DNA of 64,000 nucleotides from Carex sylvatica. Taxonomy: Eukaryota; Streptophyta; Magnoliopsida; Poales; Cyperaceae. This document shows positions 47,451 through 62,762 of the stretch, in pieces. A program made the position numbers and the translations under genes. Location: assembly GCA_964058845.1 (NCBI GenBank), contig CAXKVR010000088.1:124001-188000 (forward strand). Reading direction: 5' to 3'. How positions within the stretch are numbered: the first letter of the stretch is position 1; every line of letters begins with the position of its first letter. The notes beneath the pieces are model-generated. The model was not told the DNA's origin, ran no database searches, and saw only the letters and a list, made by a program, of their open reading frames with translations.

Positions 47451-49969
47451 ATGTCATCTCATCGTGATTCCGTGCAATATGACATCGTGAGACTGTCGGC
47501 CGATATTTTTGACACGCCAATACCAAATTATCCACAAAATTATCCCGGTAGTTCCTCCCAAATGGCACCACCTAATTATCCACCAAATTATCAAAGAAGA
47601 GACCAAATGCTAGATTTGAATTATCAACAACCCCCACAAATGAGTGCACCGCCACCATATTATACTTCAAACGATCCAAACGTATTCATTCCACAAGAAA
47701 CACTTCAACCGACACCACCGTATATATATGGAGGCATTGGCTCTTCTTCTATAGCATCGAGTCAATTCACTGACACTGCTCCTGTAGGAGGTACACCTTT
47801 GACAGGTGAACCTGAAATTCAAGAAGAAGTTGTCCCTCCTTCGACAAGTGACCCGCCACAAGAACCAGTATGAAAGAAGACTAAAAGACCTCCTCCCGAA
47901 TACAATCAACCGTGGGCGAGATTTTACAAGATTACCAGAGATAATGCCCAAATTATGCAATTTCTACAATGTAAGGTAAAAAATTACAACAAAATTTTTG
48001 AGTATAAACAATATAGTGGTATGACTAGCTTTAAGAGACATGCCGCAATGCACAAAAGAAAGGGTGAGGTTCCAAGTAAAAATTCTGAACCGAGACAAAT
48101 CCAAACGCTTATAAACGCGGATGGTACCAGAACTAACCCAAAATTTGATGAATAAAAAATGCTTAGTGAATTGGCTCGATACATTACCCATAAAGAATAA
48201 CCAATAAGTATGGGTGGTTGCACGAGTTTTGCCCGATTTTGCATTCGGGGGTTAGCTCAACCAATATATAAGAGGATCCATCATAGAAAAATGGTTAGTG
48301 AAATAAAAAAAACTAGCTTACCTCGATCAAAAATGACCTTAAAGCTCAATTTGCATACCAAAATAATAAGGTGTCAATTACCTCCGATATATGGACTGCC
48401 GGTAAACATGGCCTTGGGTACTCTTGTATTACCGGCCATTGGATCGATGATCATTGGGTATTACAAAAAAAGATATTAAGTTTTTGCGTTTTGGATTTCC
48501 CCCACACTGCAAATATAATTTTCAAATCCATTATTGAGATTTTAGAAGAGTATAACCTTAAGAGGAATATGGGTTACAAGATTTTTTTTCTATATCTTTC
48601 GATAATGCTAGCAACAACATTGCTTCCATTAAGATTTTTAAACGGTCACTAAATCTGATCATGTATGGTGAAATATTTCACCAAAAGTGTGCTTGTCACA
48701 TTCTTAACCTCGTCTTGAAGACGGATCTAAAAACAGAAGCCGTAAAACTATTGATAATTAAATTTAAGAATGCCCTTAACCACATTGTTTCAAACCAAGA
48801 AAGAAAACAACAGTTTGCTGAATTATGCGTCAGCTATAGATTGAGCAAGTTGAAGGTACCTTGGGATATAGATACTCATTGGAACTCAACATATAGGTTG
48901 TTGAACCGATACCTTCCTTACAAAGCTGTCATAGGGGATTTTTTGAGAAGCTCCACCCCCGAGGCATTACAATTGGAACTCATTGACGAAGAATGGGATA
49001 AACTGCAAAGGCTTAGCAAATTCCTAGGGATCTTTTTTACTGCAACCGTCCAACTATCATGCTCGTACTCACCGACGTCGTTTGAGTTGCTGAGACATCT
49101 CTATGACATCTCCAAGGTGTATTGCGAATTGGAACAAGCTGAAACCTATGATGCATCTCTCACGCCGATTGTAGATGCCATGAAACAAAAATTCCTAAAA
49201 TATTGGGAAGATGTACCCCTCCTGGCCATTATTGCAAACTGCCTCAATCCGGCATACAAGAAGTTTTACACGATCAAAGTAGTTGAGAGGTACAAACAGA
49301 ATTTATATTTAGACTCAACCGGGGTGGAGGCATACGTGAATTCGAAGTTCGATGAGATGTTTAACATATACCACTCAAGAATGAGTGACAACCAAAACCC
49401 AGGTTCGTCCCGTGCCGCCCCTAGGTATGAATATAAATATACATGTGTTTTTAATCTTTATTATTTATAATATCTACATTATTTGTCCACTAATTTTTTT
49501 AATTGTTTAATAGTTCCACTTCTAGGAGCACTAGCAGTGGTGGATTATTAGCAGATTTCCAGTCGGAGAGCGAACCGCACACATTCACAAATGAGTTATT
49601 GGGCTATATATCGATGATCAACGAAAGTGAACATAGACTTGACGTCATGGCATGGTGGAGGAGGCATCAAAGTTCATTACCAACGCTGGCGATGATGGTC
49701 CGCGACGTATTTATCGTGCCCGTATCAACCGTCCCTCCAAAAGTTATTTCAGTTTGGCGAACAGGATCCTCTCCGATAAACAAAGTAAGTTTGGTGCACA
49801 TGTTTTTGAGAGACTTGTGTGCTTGAAAGATTGGATTGCTGCTGAAGAGCGCAGGTAACATGTGCCTCAACAACCATTATCATATGAATCCGACACTAAA
49901 GAAAGCGGTACCGAGGCGCAGCACGAGGCTAATTCGAATTCAGACGGTGCCGAAGAGAGCGAACAATGA
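47451..49969 (+). pseudogene. hAT transposase gene, multiply broken
   Basis: The start ATG at 47451 leads to a Pro/Tyr-rich N-terminus (NYPQNYPGSS), a stop at 47871, then a BED-type zinc-finger-like region (PPEYNQPWARFY, MTSFKRHAAMHKR), stops at 48153 and 48198, VSITSDIWTAGKHGLGYSCI, WVLQKKILSFCVLDFP, a frame change near 48590, IFHQKCACHILNLV, VPWDIDTHWNSTYRLLNRY and SPTSFELLRHLYDIS. After an intron (about 49423-49512) comes the hAT C-terminal dimerisation region: LLGYISMINESEHRLDVMAWW, VRDVFIVPVSTV, a frame change near 49725, then RILSDKQSKF and RLVCLKDWIAAEERR, a stop, and a readable tail to the TGA at 49967-49969. This is the RICESLEEPER/DAYSLEEPER type order. At least four stops and three or more frameshifts rule out activity. 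Confidence 0.85.
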
Positions 49970-51012
49970 TATATGAATCCAAACTACTAGATAGGTAGTG
50001 TCGGTATAAATTTCTAACCTCTTTTAATCTTTATGGTTATTTTTTAAATTATAAATTTCTAAACATTTCAATTAGTTTTTAAATTATTTATTTTAAAGAA
50101 GAATTACTAACAAAAAAAAAGTTAGAACTCCGCCTATGTTATTTTACATAGCCGGTCCCAAACCCGGAATTAAGGAGGAGGGTAACTTTTATTTTTTAAT
50201 CTATTTTTTTTAAATAATTCATAATTATTTTTAAAGTAATTGATTTAAAAAAAAATTATTTTTATTTTATTCTTTTAAATTCCTGATTTAATTATATTTT
50301 TTATTTATATTTTATTTAACATATTAAAAATAAATGAATGTTTAGAAAATATATTATAGATATAAATAAATTATTAAACTATATAATTAGAATGAGAATT
50401 TGAAAATAAAATAAAATGAGTCGTGTAAAGAAATAAATAAATACATTTGTATTTAGCCGAATAAATATACAAATTTTCGCATGAATAATTTTTATATATA
50501 AGTTACAAATTTTATTTATTTATATACACTATTTGATATTGAACTATTCTGATTTTAAAAGTCGAATTATAAACACGTAATGATATTCGTACAAGACCGT
50601 AAAAAAATAACAGAAAAAATAATAGAAAAAATAACAGAGAAAAAAACAGAGAAAAAAAAACCCGGACCGGACCGGCCCCTACTCGGACCGCCCTGCCCGT
50701 CAAGGGTACCACGGACATGGGTATAAAACGGGCAGAGCATGGGTTTTAAAAAAAATACCCGTGGTACCCGTATACCTGTAATACCCGTACCTGTGCCCGA
50801 CCCCGGGTATACCCGGATCGCCCAGCCCGTATCCGTTAGCAAACCACTAGTCCGGACAGAGAATTAAGATCCGGGCAAAATGAGACTAAAGGAGATGATC
50901 TTAATCCGCTTTAAAGAATCGATGCTCAGCATAATTAAGCAACTAAGAAAGCTAAAAGAAAAAGATTAAGCCTCAAAGAGACTTAATCTCTTGTTGTCGA
51001 ACAGCTCCAGTA

Positions 51013-51942
51013 TCCTCAATGATGCATCTCTAACCCTCACAAACGAGGACACCACCCACATCTCATTTTATTTCTTGACATTTCGTTACAATTTGTTATT
51101 CTTGTTCTATTTCTACTGAGCAAGAAACTGGTAATTAATTGTTATAGTTTTGTACTTTGCAGAAAGAAATTAAGTATATGGGTTAAGATGGTTGGGCCAT
51201 AGAAGAAGTGCATGGGTGGTTCTAGTGTATTGCAAACGGTCCGGTCTATAGAATGAATATATACATAGATCAACACATGAAAGAAAGCCAACAAATCGTA
51301 GTACCTAAAGGAAACAACGCTTTGAAAGGAATGATATCATAAACCCAACAGATAAATAATTCAGCTCAATAAACAACATAAACAACCACATTTCATATCT
51401 AATAAATTAATTTGAGATTCTATTATAATTACACATGTTTTCAAAGCACTCAGCGCACACACATATACTAATAGGATAATTAATTGTGAAGCAGAGTGTG
51501 TTTTATCCTATCAATATAGTATCATGAGGTTTGATTATCCGCGGATGGCGTACCATGATTATTATCTGCAATTTTAATCAATTCAAAATTGATTTAACCA
51601 CAACACAACACAACACAACACAGATCAAATTTACATGATTATTATCTGCACGTTCTTTTAAAAAAAAATATGTAAAGATACGATATCTAATTTTGTTCGA
51701 GAGAATAAATATCTAATTTTGAAGAGACGAAAAACAAATTCATTTAATGCTTGGAAGTTAGAGCTTGGGAAACAGAGCAGCAGAAGTATTTATAGAGCGC
51801 TTGCTAAGTGAAGAATATATTCCCTGTACACACATGGTTAACCGTAGGTATCTCGAAATTTCACTTTACAGATCACATGTTTTTTTTACTCATGTTGCTT
51901 CTCATTTTTCTCGCAAAGAATCAATGCAAGAAACCTAATCAA
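51013..51942. other. 3' flank of the FNR gene
   Basis: AT-rich DNA with a short ACACAACACA repeat at about 51602-51620. No gene recognised; probably includes the FNR 3' UTR next to 51943. Confidence 0.45.
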
Positions 51943-55210
<3,268 letters not shown>

Positions 55211-55219
55211 CGATGTATG

Positions 55220-55280
55220 TAGATAGATAGAGAGAGAGAGAGAGGAAGAGAGAGATGAGATATTGTGAGAAGTGTGAGTG
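55220..55280. repeat. GA/GATA microsatellite in the FNR 5' leader
   Basis: On the gene strand it is a CT-rich tract directly before the start codon. Pyrimidine-rich leaders are common in strongly expressed plant genes; repeat length could vary between individuals. Confidence 0.8.
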
Positions 55281-55435
55281 AGTGAGAGCAAAAGAATAAT
55301 AAGAGAGGAGAAGAGATATAGAAGAGATGTGGATATGAGTGGAGGAGAGAGGCGATGGGAATGAAGTGGTCGCTGTGTCTCCCGCTCTCTCTGAGACAAT
55401 TGGGATTTTTTTTCTCTTAGTTCGGGGCTTTCCTA

Positions 55436-55448
55436 GCTATTTATTTAT
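55436..55448 (-). promoter_or_regulatory. TATA-like element of FNR at the MULE insertion point
   Basis: The gene strand reads ATAAATAAATAGC about 230 bases upstream of the start codon. Part of it is the 9-bp duplicated target of the neighbouring element, so an ATAAATAAA copy also remains on the far side at 56766-56774. Confidence 0.45.
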
Positions 55449-56765
55449 GGGGGAATTTCATGTATCCCCTTCAAAAACTTCAATATTACGTATGTCCCCC
55501 TCTAAATTTTAAAATTACATATTTTCCGTTCTAAACTTCTCTAACTCAGATCGGACTTCGGAGTAGGTGATTGAGGCAAGCTGTTGAAAGTGTCATGTAA
55601 AAAAGTTGACACTAAAGTAGTCAATGATTTATTTCACTTCTACCTTTTGCGTTTTCTTTTCAGAGAAATTGAACCCCTAATATGGTACCATTCAATCCAC
55701 TTGTAGTAAAATCAAGCACATTAATTTTCAGTTGTGCGCCATGTGTTCTACAATGAAGCGGCAGACATGTAGCTAGCTGGTCACATACAGCCATATCTGG
55801 GCCTCTGATCCACTACAAGCTGATGCAACCGCCTTGTTGCACGCCCTTCAGTTTTTCAAAGTGCACTGTTAGATAGACGATGAAACCAACTATGCCCTAT
55901 ATTATGACTGTAAAACACTAGTGAAGATCATCACAGAATACCGACTGGATGACATACCCTCATGACGCGCAGCTGAAATAGTGACCAAATGCACCAACAC
56001 ATATTATGGGTTACAGAGTCGGGTAACAATACACCATGTTAACAGAGAAGAACTGAGCACACCACATGAACTGACGAATTAGGCAAGAAAAATTGGGGGA
56101 ACATACTGTGGCCCAAATGAATATGAATTAAGGAGGATGAATTTGCAAAAGTAACTGGACACCACAATTTTCACTTTCCATGTTTCACAAAATGCCTAGT
56201 GCATTTCACACAGATGTGGCAGTATGAACAAAGTGGTTTTATTTGATTGGTAGGTCCTATTTTATTTGTTGTGATGGTAGGAGTAAAATGTTAGAATGCA
56301 AGATCTACATTTTCTTTGTTGTTGTAGTTTTTAATTTATGTTTTCTTATTTTCTTGTAATAGGAATAGCGATCCATTGGTAGGTTTTATGTTCCTCATTT
56401 TCTTGTACTGCTCAGTTTCAGCTTAATCAAGTAATGCCCAAGAGCTTTTCCTCTCAAAAAGAAATGAAGCACTTTTTAGCAATTTAAAGTTGTTCGCAAC
56501 TCGCAGGGACAAACCTGCAAAACTTATTCCAAAATAAATTGGCAGGCACTCAGCTAGAGAAAAATAATTGAAGGGAAAGAACGAGATTGGGAGGAAGGGG
56601 TATAATGGTCTGAAATAAATATGAAATATATTAAATATATTTTATTGATTAGATGGGTAAATTTGTGAGTTTGGAAAGTTTGAAAGGGGGAATATGTAAT
56701 TTTAAAATTTAGAGGGGAAAATACGTAATATTGAAGTTTTTGAGGGAGATACATGAAATTCCCCC
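55449..56765. mobile_element. Non-autonomous MULE-type element with RNase H fragment
   Basis: The arms of about 95 bp begin GGGGGAATTTCATGTATC at 55449 and, reversed, at 56765; both continue AAAAACTTCAATATTACGTA and AAATTTTAAAATTACATATT. The flanks are an exact 9-bp duplication, TTTATTTAT (55440-55448 and 56766-56774). The 1317-bp body holds a decayed RNase H-like fragment and no transposase. It lies in the FNR promoter. Confidence 0.9.
55785..56100 (+). pseudogene. RNase H-like (RVT_3) fragment carried by the element
   Basis: One continuous plus-strand frame reads DPLQADATALLHALQFFK, YALYYDCKTLVKIITEYRL, RAAEIVTKCTN and VTIHHVNREELSTPHEL. It resembles the RNase H-type domain of plant 'reverse transcriptase-like' proteins (PLQAEAxALLxAL..., DCxxLVxxI..., VxRExNxxAHxLA). 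Three in-frame stops each sit where a single change from TGG, TGG and CAG would explain them, so decay is recent. No start codon or flanking exons are present: it looks captured, as in Pack-MULEs. Confidence 0.6.
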
Positions 56766-56954
56766 TTTATTTATCTATACCACTATACTTGTAAACTTGA
56801 GGAGTTAACTTTATCGACACTTAAAATATTATAAACAATTTGAAAAAAAAAAAGAGACTGATTTTGTCCGTTTCATTAATTACAACTCTAATATATTTGC
56901 AGACTTAAATGACAACTAAATTATCCATCCTTATTTGAAACCAAAGTGGAATTT

Positions 56955-57237
56955 TGGTGGGATGCAAACAGATCGGATATGGTTCCCTTTTTATTTTTTG
57001 AATACGGATATATAATAAATTGAATATTAAATAGATACAGATTAAATATTTATTTTTTATAATAATAAATAATAGAATTTTTGTATAATAAATATTAAAT
57101 TATATAATATATTTATTATTGGATACATATAACTAATTTAAAATTAGTATTTTTATCTGTATAGATATTTAGATATTAAATATCCTTATTTAATTTTCGA
57201 ATGAATTCATACAAATTCGATCCGTTTTGCACCCCTA
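56955..57237. mobile_element. Old copy of the hAT-type MITE family
   Basis: Begins GGGATGCAAACAGATCGGAT and ends GATCCGTTTTGCACCCCTAA, the degraded termini of the family seen intact at 61414-62105. The interior has only weak GGATA/TATCC motifs. Confidence 0.55.
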
Positions 57238-57742
57238 AATTTTGGGCTCCGCACTCACACACCCGCTTTCTGTATCGATCAATCAATAGTGAACTCAATT
57301 ATGTTAGTGACTTGGTACAGGATATTAAAATAATTTAAATTAAATTTCATAATTTAGTTTATAATTTTAACTAATTTTAATACCGATTGTCATAATAGTT
57401 ATTTTTTTTTTAGATAATAGAAGTCAAGAAGTTCTTATTTATATTAACTGCAATCAGTTACGAGAGTTACAGAGTTTTAAGTGTAATTAAAACCCTGATT
57501 TGTTGTACAGTTTATAACAAGAAAAGATAGAATTTGACGGGGGATTAAAAGATAAAAATATAAGCATCATTCATCCTATACAAAGATCATATATCATATA
57601 TCATATATCATATATCATAATCTCCCTTCATTGAGGATCTACCATTCTCGCTGTATTTCCTCCAGAAGTTGCAAGTTTGTCGTCTCCTCTTCTCCAAATA
57701 TTATAAGTTAAAAAAAAGTTAATATTCCTGTAGTATTAATTG

Positions 57743-58123
57743 GAGTAGAACTAGGGTGTTCTTAAGTTCACTAAGTCCTTTGTGAACTCAAGTTTAAAAC
57801 TCATCAGATCGGCTTCAAACGACGAATTTAAATTGTTGAAATCCGTCTACCTTATAAGTGATGCGTCTACCTGCAAAAAATTTAAATTTTGAAACTAATT
57901 TTACATAGAGTCAAGTAGTCAAAAAAATCAAAAAATAAATGAATTAAAATTAATTTATAAATCTTCTAATTTTGATCGCTTGACTTTATACAAAATTAAT
58001 TCGAAGTTTTAAATCTTCACATGTAGACGGATTTAATGGTTTGGATTCGTCGTTTGAAGACGATTCAATGAATTTTAGACTTGAATTTATCAAAGAGCTC
58101 GGTGAACTTAAGAACACTATTCG
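57743..58123. mobile_element. Fold-back MITE with exact 9-bp flanking duplication
   Basis: The arms of more than 100 bp share GTGTTCTTAAGTTCAC, CTTCAAACGACGAAT and AAATCCGTCTAC in inverted orientation. TATTAATTG flanks both sides (57734-57742 and 58124-58132). The size is 381 bp, with no coding. Confidence 0.8.
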
Positions 58124-58132
58124 TATTAATTG

Positions 58133-59164
58133 TTCTATAATTTAATTTGAATTATATTTTTTTCAAACAAAAATAATCTGCATGAAACATAGTCCTTTAG
58201 ATAGCTCCAAGTTTGTGCTGCGAATTCTTTTCATGATCTCTGCCGTTGTCACTTGTCAAGATCAGGAATTGTGAGGAATGGCTTTGACGGACTGAATTAG
58301 TAAATTGTTTTTTCTGGAATGCAAGCATTAGTTATTGCAGGGAATGAATCTATGATAATTATGTTTATAAGTTTATTTGATAACCAAATTTTATTTTATT
58401 TGGACATTTTACTTCTTCTTTTTAGATACCAAATTACTGATTTTGGACAAAATTTGGTCTCCTAGTACATTTTAATATGGAGATCATATTGATCGGTTAG
58501 GAATATCAACCGTTTAGACTTTTGAAAATAGAGATAAAATATTATGAGGGACGATGAGGCGTTAAAAAATATGAGACATTTGAACAATTCTTGTGATATA
58601 TATCATTTTTCAACTCACGTGTAAAATATTATGATACTTAATTTTATTTTGTTTATTATCAAGAACTTGTAAATACACTAATGTGCAAAAAAAATTTATG
58701 TTGATTTTTTAATTTACTTATTAATGTTTAAACAAAATCTAATAGCGATAATTTTTATGTGCATATAGTAAAAATAATATAGATCGCATCTAATTGTTTT
58801 ATTTTGACAAATAAGCTTAAAAAAATGTTATTACAAAATAAAAATAAAAATGATACGATGTACCACAAAAAATGAAGATTCTTTAATCATCTCTTAAACA
58901 ATTAAAGGTTGATATTAAAAAATTTAAAAGCATACTTGTTTGTTAATTATTATTACTTAGACAATTAAGAATTACATTTCTTTTTATTCACCGTGGTTGT
59001 TCGGCTTTATATGAAACTACTTATGTGCACTAACTAACTTGCCTTTGTCAATGATAAGCATAAATTATATACACATTCGATCTAGATTTTAGCATGAAAC
59101 AACACTAAATATAATGTATTTTGAATAAAAAGTTATTAAAATATATCTAGAATCAAGTTACTGC
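58133..59164. other. Intergenic AT-rich DNA
   Basis: Contains one arm-like fragment of the fold-back family at about 58470-58560 (GGAGATCATATTGATCGGTT). No gene recognised. Confidence 0.4.
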
Positions 59165-60893
59165 GTTTGTTTTGCTTTAGACTGCAGGAAAAGACAAAAA
59201 ATGAAGAAAAAAGCTCCCAGTGCGGACGCACTCAGCACCTGGTCAAATTTCGACCATCTCAGCGCTGCAGAAGAAAAAGTCCGAGCGTAATGCGTCCGCA
59301 CTCACAGCCAGTGCGGACGCACTCAATACTTAGCCAATTTTAGGAACTTCAGAACAACATAGAAAATTCACGAGTGCGGGTCATCCATCCGCATCCACAG
59401 CTAGTGCGAACGCACTAAGAGAAATTCGCAAAAATTTCCAAAAAAATAAAAAAGAAAACTTGGAGTTAGTGCGGGTCATCCATCCGCACTCACCACCAGT
59501 GTGGACGCACTGAACCCGCAGACAGCCAGAGTTACACGTTTTCAACACGGTTTCTATTTTTAGCGCACCAAGGATGCGTTTTTACAGCCAAACTTGGACA
59601 TGGCAATCTAGGAAACAATCCAAAGATAGCACCCACTAACCCCACTAATCCCACATCCATGCCTCTTTATTGGACATAGTCTTTTTGCTATAAAGGGGGG
59701 GTTCATTCCCGTTGAATGACATACATTCTCATTTCTCTCTTCACCTCTTAGTGCATGTCTATTTCCATAAAATATAGCGATAAATCTGCAGTCATTCTCG
59801 GAGTTTTGAAAGCTTTTCTAGGGAGGAGAAGAAGGTCCAAGCAAAATTTTGGCAAGATTGAGATTCTTAATTTGATAAAGGGTGTAACAATTTCTTTATT
59901 TCATTTCTTCTTATTTTTGCCAAACTTTGTAATGGATCTCTCCAAGAGAGAGTAGATCTCTCTCTAGGAGTTTAGGTAAATGCATGAACTTGTTTAATTT
60001 TTATCTTATTTTTTTTTTTTTTTTATTATGATTGTTTATAGGATTTGATTGTTAATTTCTATGATTTATCATTTGTGTTAATTATATAGTTTAGTACTTG
60101 AATTGGACAAGTCCCGTGTTGGATTCGAAAGAACCAATATTGCTAGGATGGGATTGGAGAGTACCAAATTATGAATGCAAATACCCTAGGTTTGGATTAG
60201 GATCTAATCAATTTGTAATCTAAGCCGAAACTATAGAAATTAAGGTCAGGGATTTGGTGAAGGACGTAACTGTGAAGTCAATCCCTAATTAGGACATCTC
60301 AAATTAAGTCGGATATTGGTATGAAGGACTTAATCGTGAAGTACCGATATTCGAGGAGAGGAGAGACTAAGAAGAGCTTATGATCTAGGTAGCTAGGGTG
60401 AATGACCTAACCATGAAGTCTGAATTACTTAGACACGTTGTTAATTCACGAAAGTGACCCTTAATGACATATTAGGTTAGAAACCTCATCAAATCATACA
60501 TGAATTTAAACAAATTCCGAATGGATAGAATTAGCAAGAGATTGTAGACTGAATACCCTTAGATCTCCTCAACTTGAAAGTAAACCGATCTTTCTTTTCA
60601 TTATTTTTACTTTAATTATTTAAAACTCCTCTCTTCGGGTATTGAATCCAAAATTAGAATTTGTTAGAACAAATCTCCCCCAATTTTACTTTACTTTCTC
60701 TTATTTTATTAAATTAATTGACATAGTCTAAGCTAAGTTTTAACCATACTCTCTGTGGTTCGACACCCTAAGTACTACATTGATAGATTGTGCGCTTGCA
60801 ATCAACTCTTTCTTTAAGTATTGAAGGTAATAAATTTAAAGACAAAAGGAGTATATATCAAACACAATTCCGTATCTACAAAATACTCATCAG
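59165..60893 (+). mobile_element. Probable solo LTR of a Ty3-type retrotransposon
   Basis: A TATA box (GCTATAAAGG, about 59688) precedes a leader-like stretch, and CTCTCTGTGGTTCGACACCC at about 60751 is typical of sequence near the 3' end of plant Ty3-type LTRs. The 5' portion (59215-59515) repeats GTGCGGACGCACT-type palindromes. No gag or pol is seen. Exact ends and target duplication were not established. Confidence 0.4.
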
Positions 60894-61413
60894 TCAACGG
60901 ACGAATTTAGGTTGAAATTACACCTCAACGAATAATATAATTTATTTCTTTTAAATTACACCTCCACGAATAATGCATTAATTTTTCTATAGAAAAAAAA
61001 AATTATATAAGTGTTTTGTAGGATATTTCGTCTTCTACAAGTAAGGCTACAGTACTATTTATATAACGTATAATGCTATGTACTATGAATCAATATTTTT
61101 ATTTTCAAAATTCAAACAACTAATCTAAACTGTTTAAAATAATCTAGTACTAGTAGGTCAAATTTTATATTTTTTGGGATTTTTTTTTCTAGTTTTTTTA
61201 GATATACTAAAGATTCTAGATCATTCAAATGTAGTGGTTTTCTATCTATCTAAAAAATAGTAAATAAATTCTAAAAAATATAAAAAATAATTTGCAAATA
61301 CATTTTCATGTAAAATCATGTTAAATTGTACGGTTCTGATGGCCATTTGAACTTTGAAAATAAAAATATTGATCCTAAATTACGGATAAATCTACGCTAT
61401 GCATAGTACTGAG

Positions 61414-62105
61414 TAGGGGTGTAAACGGAGCAGATTCGGAGCGGATAATGCTAATACCATATCCGTATCCGTTTTTCAATGAGCGGATACGGATACGGAT
61501 ACGGATAGTAAACGGATATCAAAATTTAAAACCATATCCGCCTTAAACGGATACGGATACGGATACGGAGCGGATAATCAACGGATACGGATTCGAATAC
61601 GGATACGGATCGGATAATTGTCGGATAATTAAGTTATGCACTGTAAGATACAAAAAAATGACTTGTTGTTGTATTGAAACAATGACTAAAACCAATTTAG
61701 CAGAGACTAAAAACATACTACATTCACAGACTAAAGTCTTAAATGGAAAAGAATAGAGAATGAAGAAATTGAGGTAAAAACAAAATGAAATTGAGTTATT
61801 GTAGCACTATCACCAGCTAAAAAGAGATTAAATTGAAAACCATATTGAATTATCATTTATATCACAACTAAGACTGAAATGAATATGGAATAATATATAA
61901 TAACTTCTATCCGGAGCAGTAAAGTTAAAGTTGGTTGGGAGTAATTTCGGATCCGGATAATTGCGGATACGATACGGATATTCACATTCATGAAATTATC
62001 CGTATCCGTATCCGCAATTATCCGTATCCGTTTAATCCGAATACGGATAATCTCCGGATACGGAGCGAATACGGAGCGGATTATCCGTATCCGTTTACAC
62101 CCCTA
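61414..62105. mobile_element. Young non-autonomous hAT-type element
   Basis: The ends are TAGGGGTGTAAACGGA and, reversed, TAGGGGTGTAAACGGA. The flanks are an exact 8-bp duplication, GTACTGAG (61406-61413 and 62106-62113), the size used by hAT transposases. Both subterminal regions are dense in GGATACGGATA/TATCCGTATCC. The size is 692 bp with no coding. Relics of the same family lie at 10938, 16880, 17101 and 56955. Confidence 0.92.
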
Positions 62106-62229
62106 GTACTGAGCATTCGTCTTTTATTAATGGCAACTCTTATGTTTAAAGATATGGAAAGCAAGTTCACATATTGTGTTGTTAAAAATTAAGATGGCCT
62201 TTTAACATCGTATACTTTACGTCGAGCAG

Positions 62230-62762
62230 CGCAACGCAGTGCAGTCCCAAAGTATTTTTATTTCTCAACAGCGCTGTGTGAGCTCAAACCACGCTGTTAA
62301 AATCCACAGCCCTCACCTGTCACCTCCTGGTTTGGTCCGCATCCTCTGTAATATTTCAAATTTTGAGTTTATATCCAGGTCGCCCGATCAGAATCCGGCC
62401 CAATCCGACCCGAGGTGGAATGAGCGGGTCTCTTTAATATTGGTGCAAAAGATCTGACGGTCTGGATCGAAATCAAAAGTTAGATTTACTTTAGGGGATA
62501 CGAATTCCTCCGTTAAAACCCACAATCCCTCTGTTCTCTCTGCCGCCTCTTCGCCGCTCCTCTTTTCCGTTTTGGGACAAATTTTCACTCTTCGCTACCG
62601 CCGCAGCTGTGCCACGTCGGAAACCCCTTCCTCCGTTTTACCTTTTGCTCCTCTCGTACCACCTTTCTCTGAACCCTGCTGACGCTAAACCCAACTCTTC
62701 TTGAAGTTTTCTTCATTGGTCTTGCGTGGCAAGGGATCTTCTATTCTTCGTTGACAGTAAAG
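62230..62762 (+). promoter_or_regulatory. Promoter and first 5' UTR exon of the RPC25 gene
   Basis: A GCCCA site-II-like motif (CCGGCCCAATCC at about 62394), a pyrimidine-rich stretch CCTCTTCGCCGCTCCTCTTT at about 62547, and a plausible donor AAAG|GTAATTTTCG at 62762/62763 suggest that transcription begins around 62500. The first exon would be non-coding. Confidence 0.45.

Larger units (their letters stand above)
45275..50849. mobile_element. hAT transposon with degenerate transposase gene
   Basis: The ends are TAGTGGGTTGTAAA (left) and, reversed, TAGTGGTTTGCTAA (right). Both subterminal regions are packed with CCCG/CGGGTA-type motifs (45285-45610 and 50660-50840), as in Ac-like hAT elements. 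The 8-bp flanks (ATCCGGGT and GTCCGGAC) share only the core TCCGG. The element is 5575 bp and encloses a broken transposase gene at 47451-49969. Confidence 0.75.
45135..51012. mobile_element. Possible older inverted-repeat element split by the hAT insertion
   Basis: CTGTTCGGCAACAAG at about 45139 and its inverted counterpart CTTGTTGTCGAACAG at about 50991-51005 are followed on the inside by related ATTAAG-rich sequence. TAAGATCCGGG occurs on both sides of the hAT (45263 and 50865). This suggests a small element into which the hAT moved; target duplications are unclear. Confidence 0.35.

Noticed and set aside
59755..59955. 66-residue frame
   Set aside because: Lies in the leader of an LTR-like repeat; no gag-like features.
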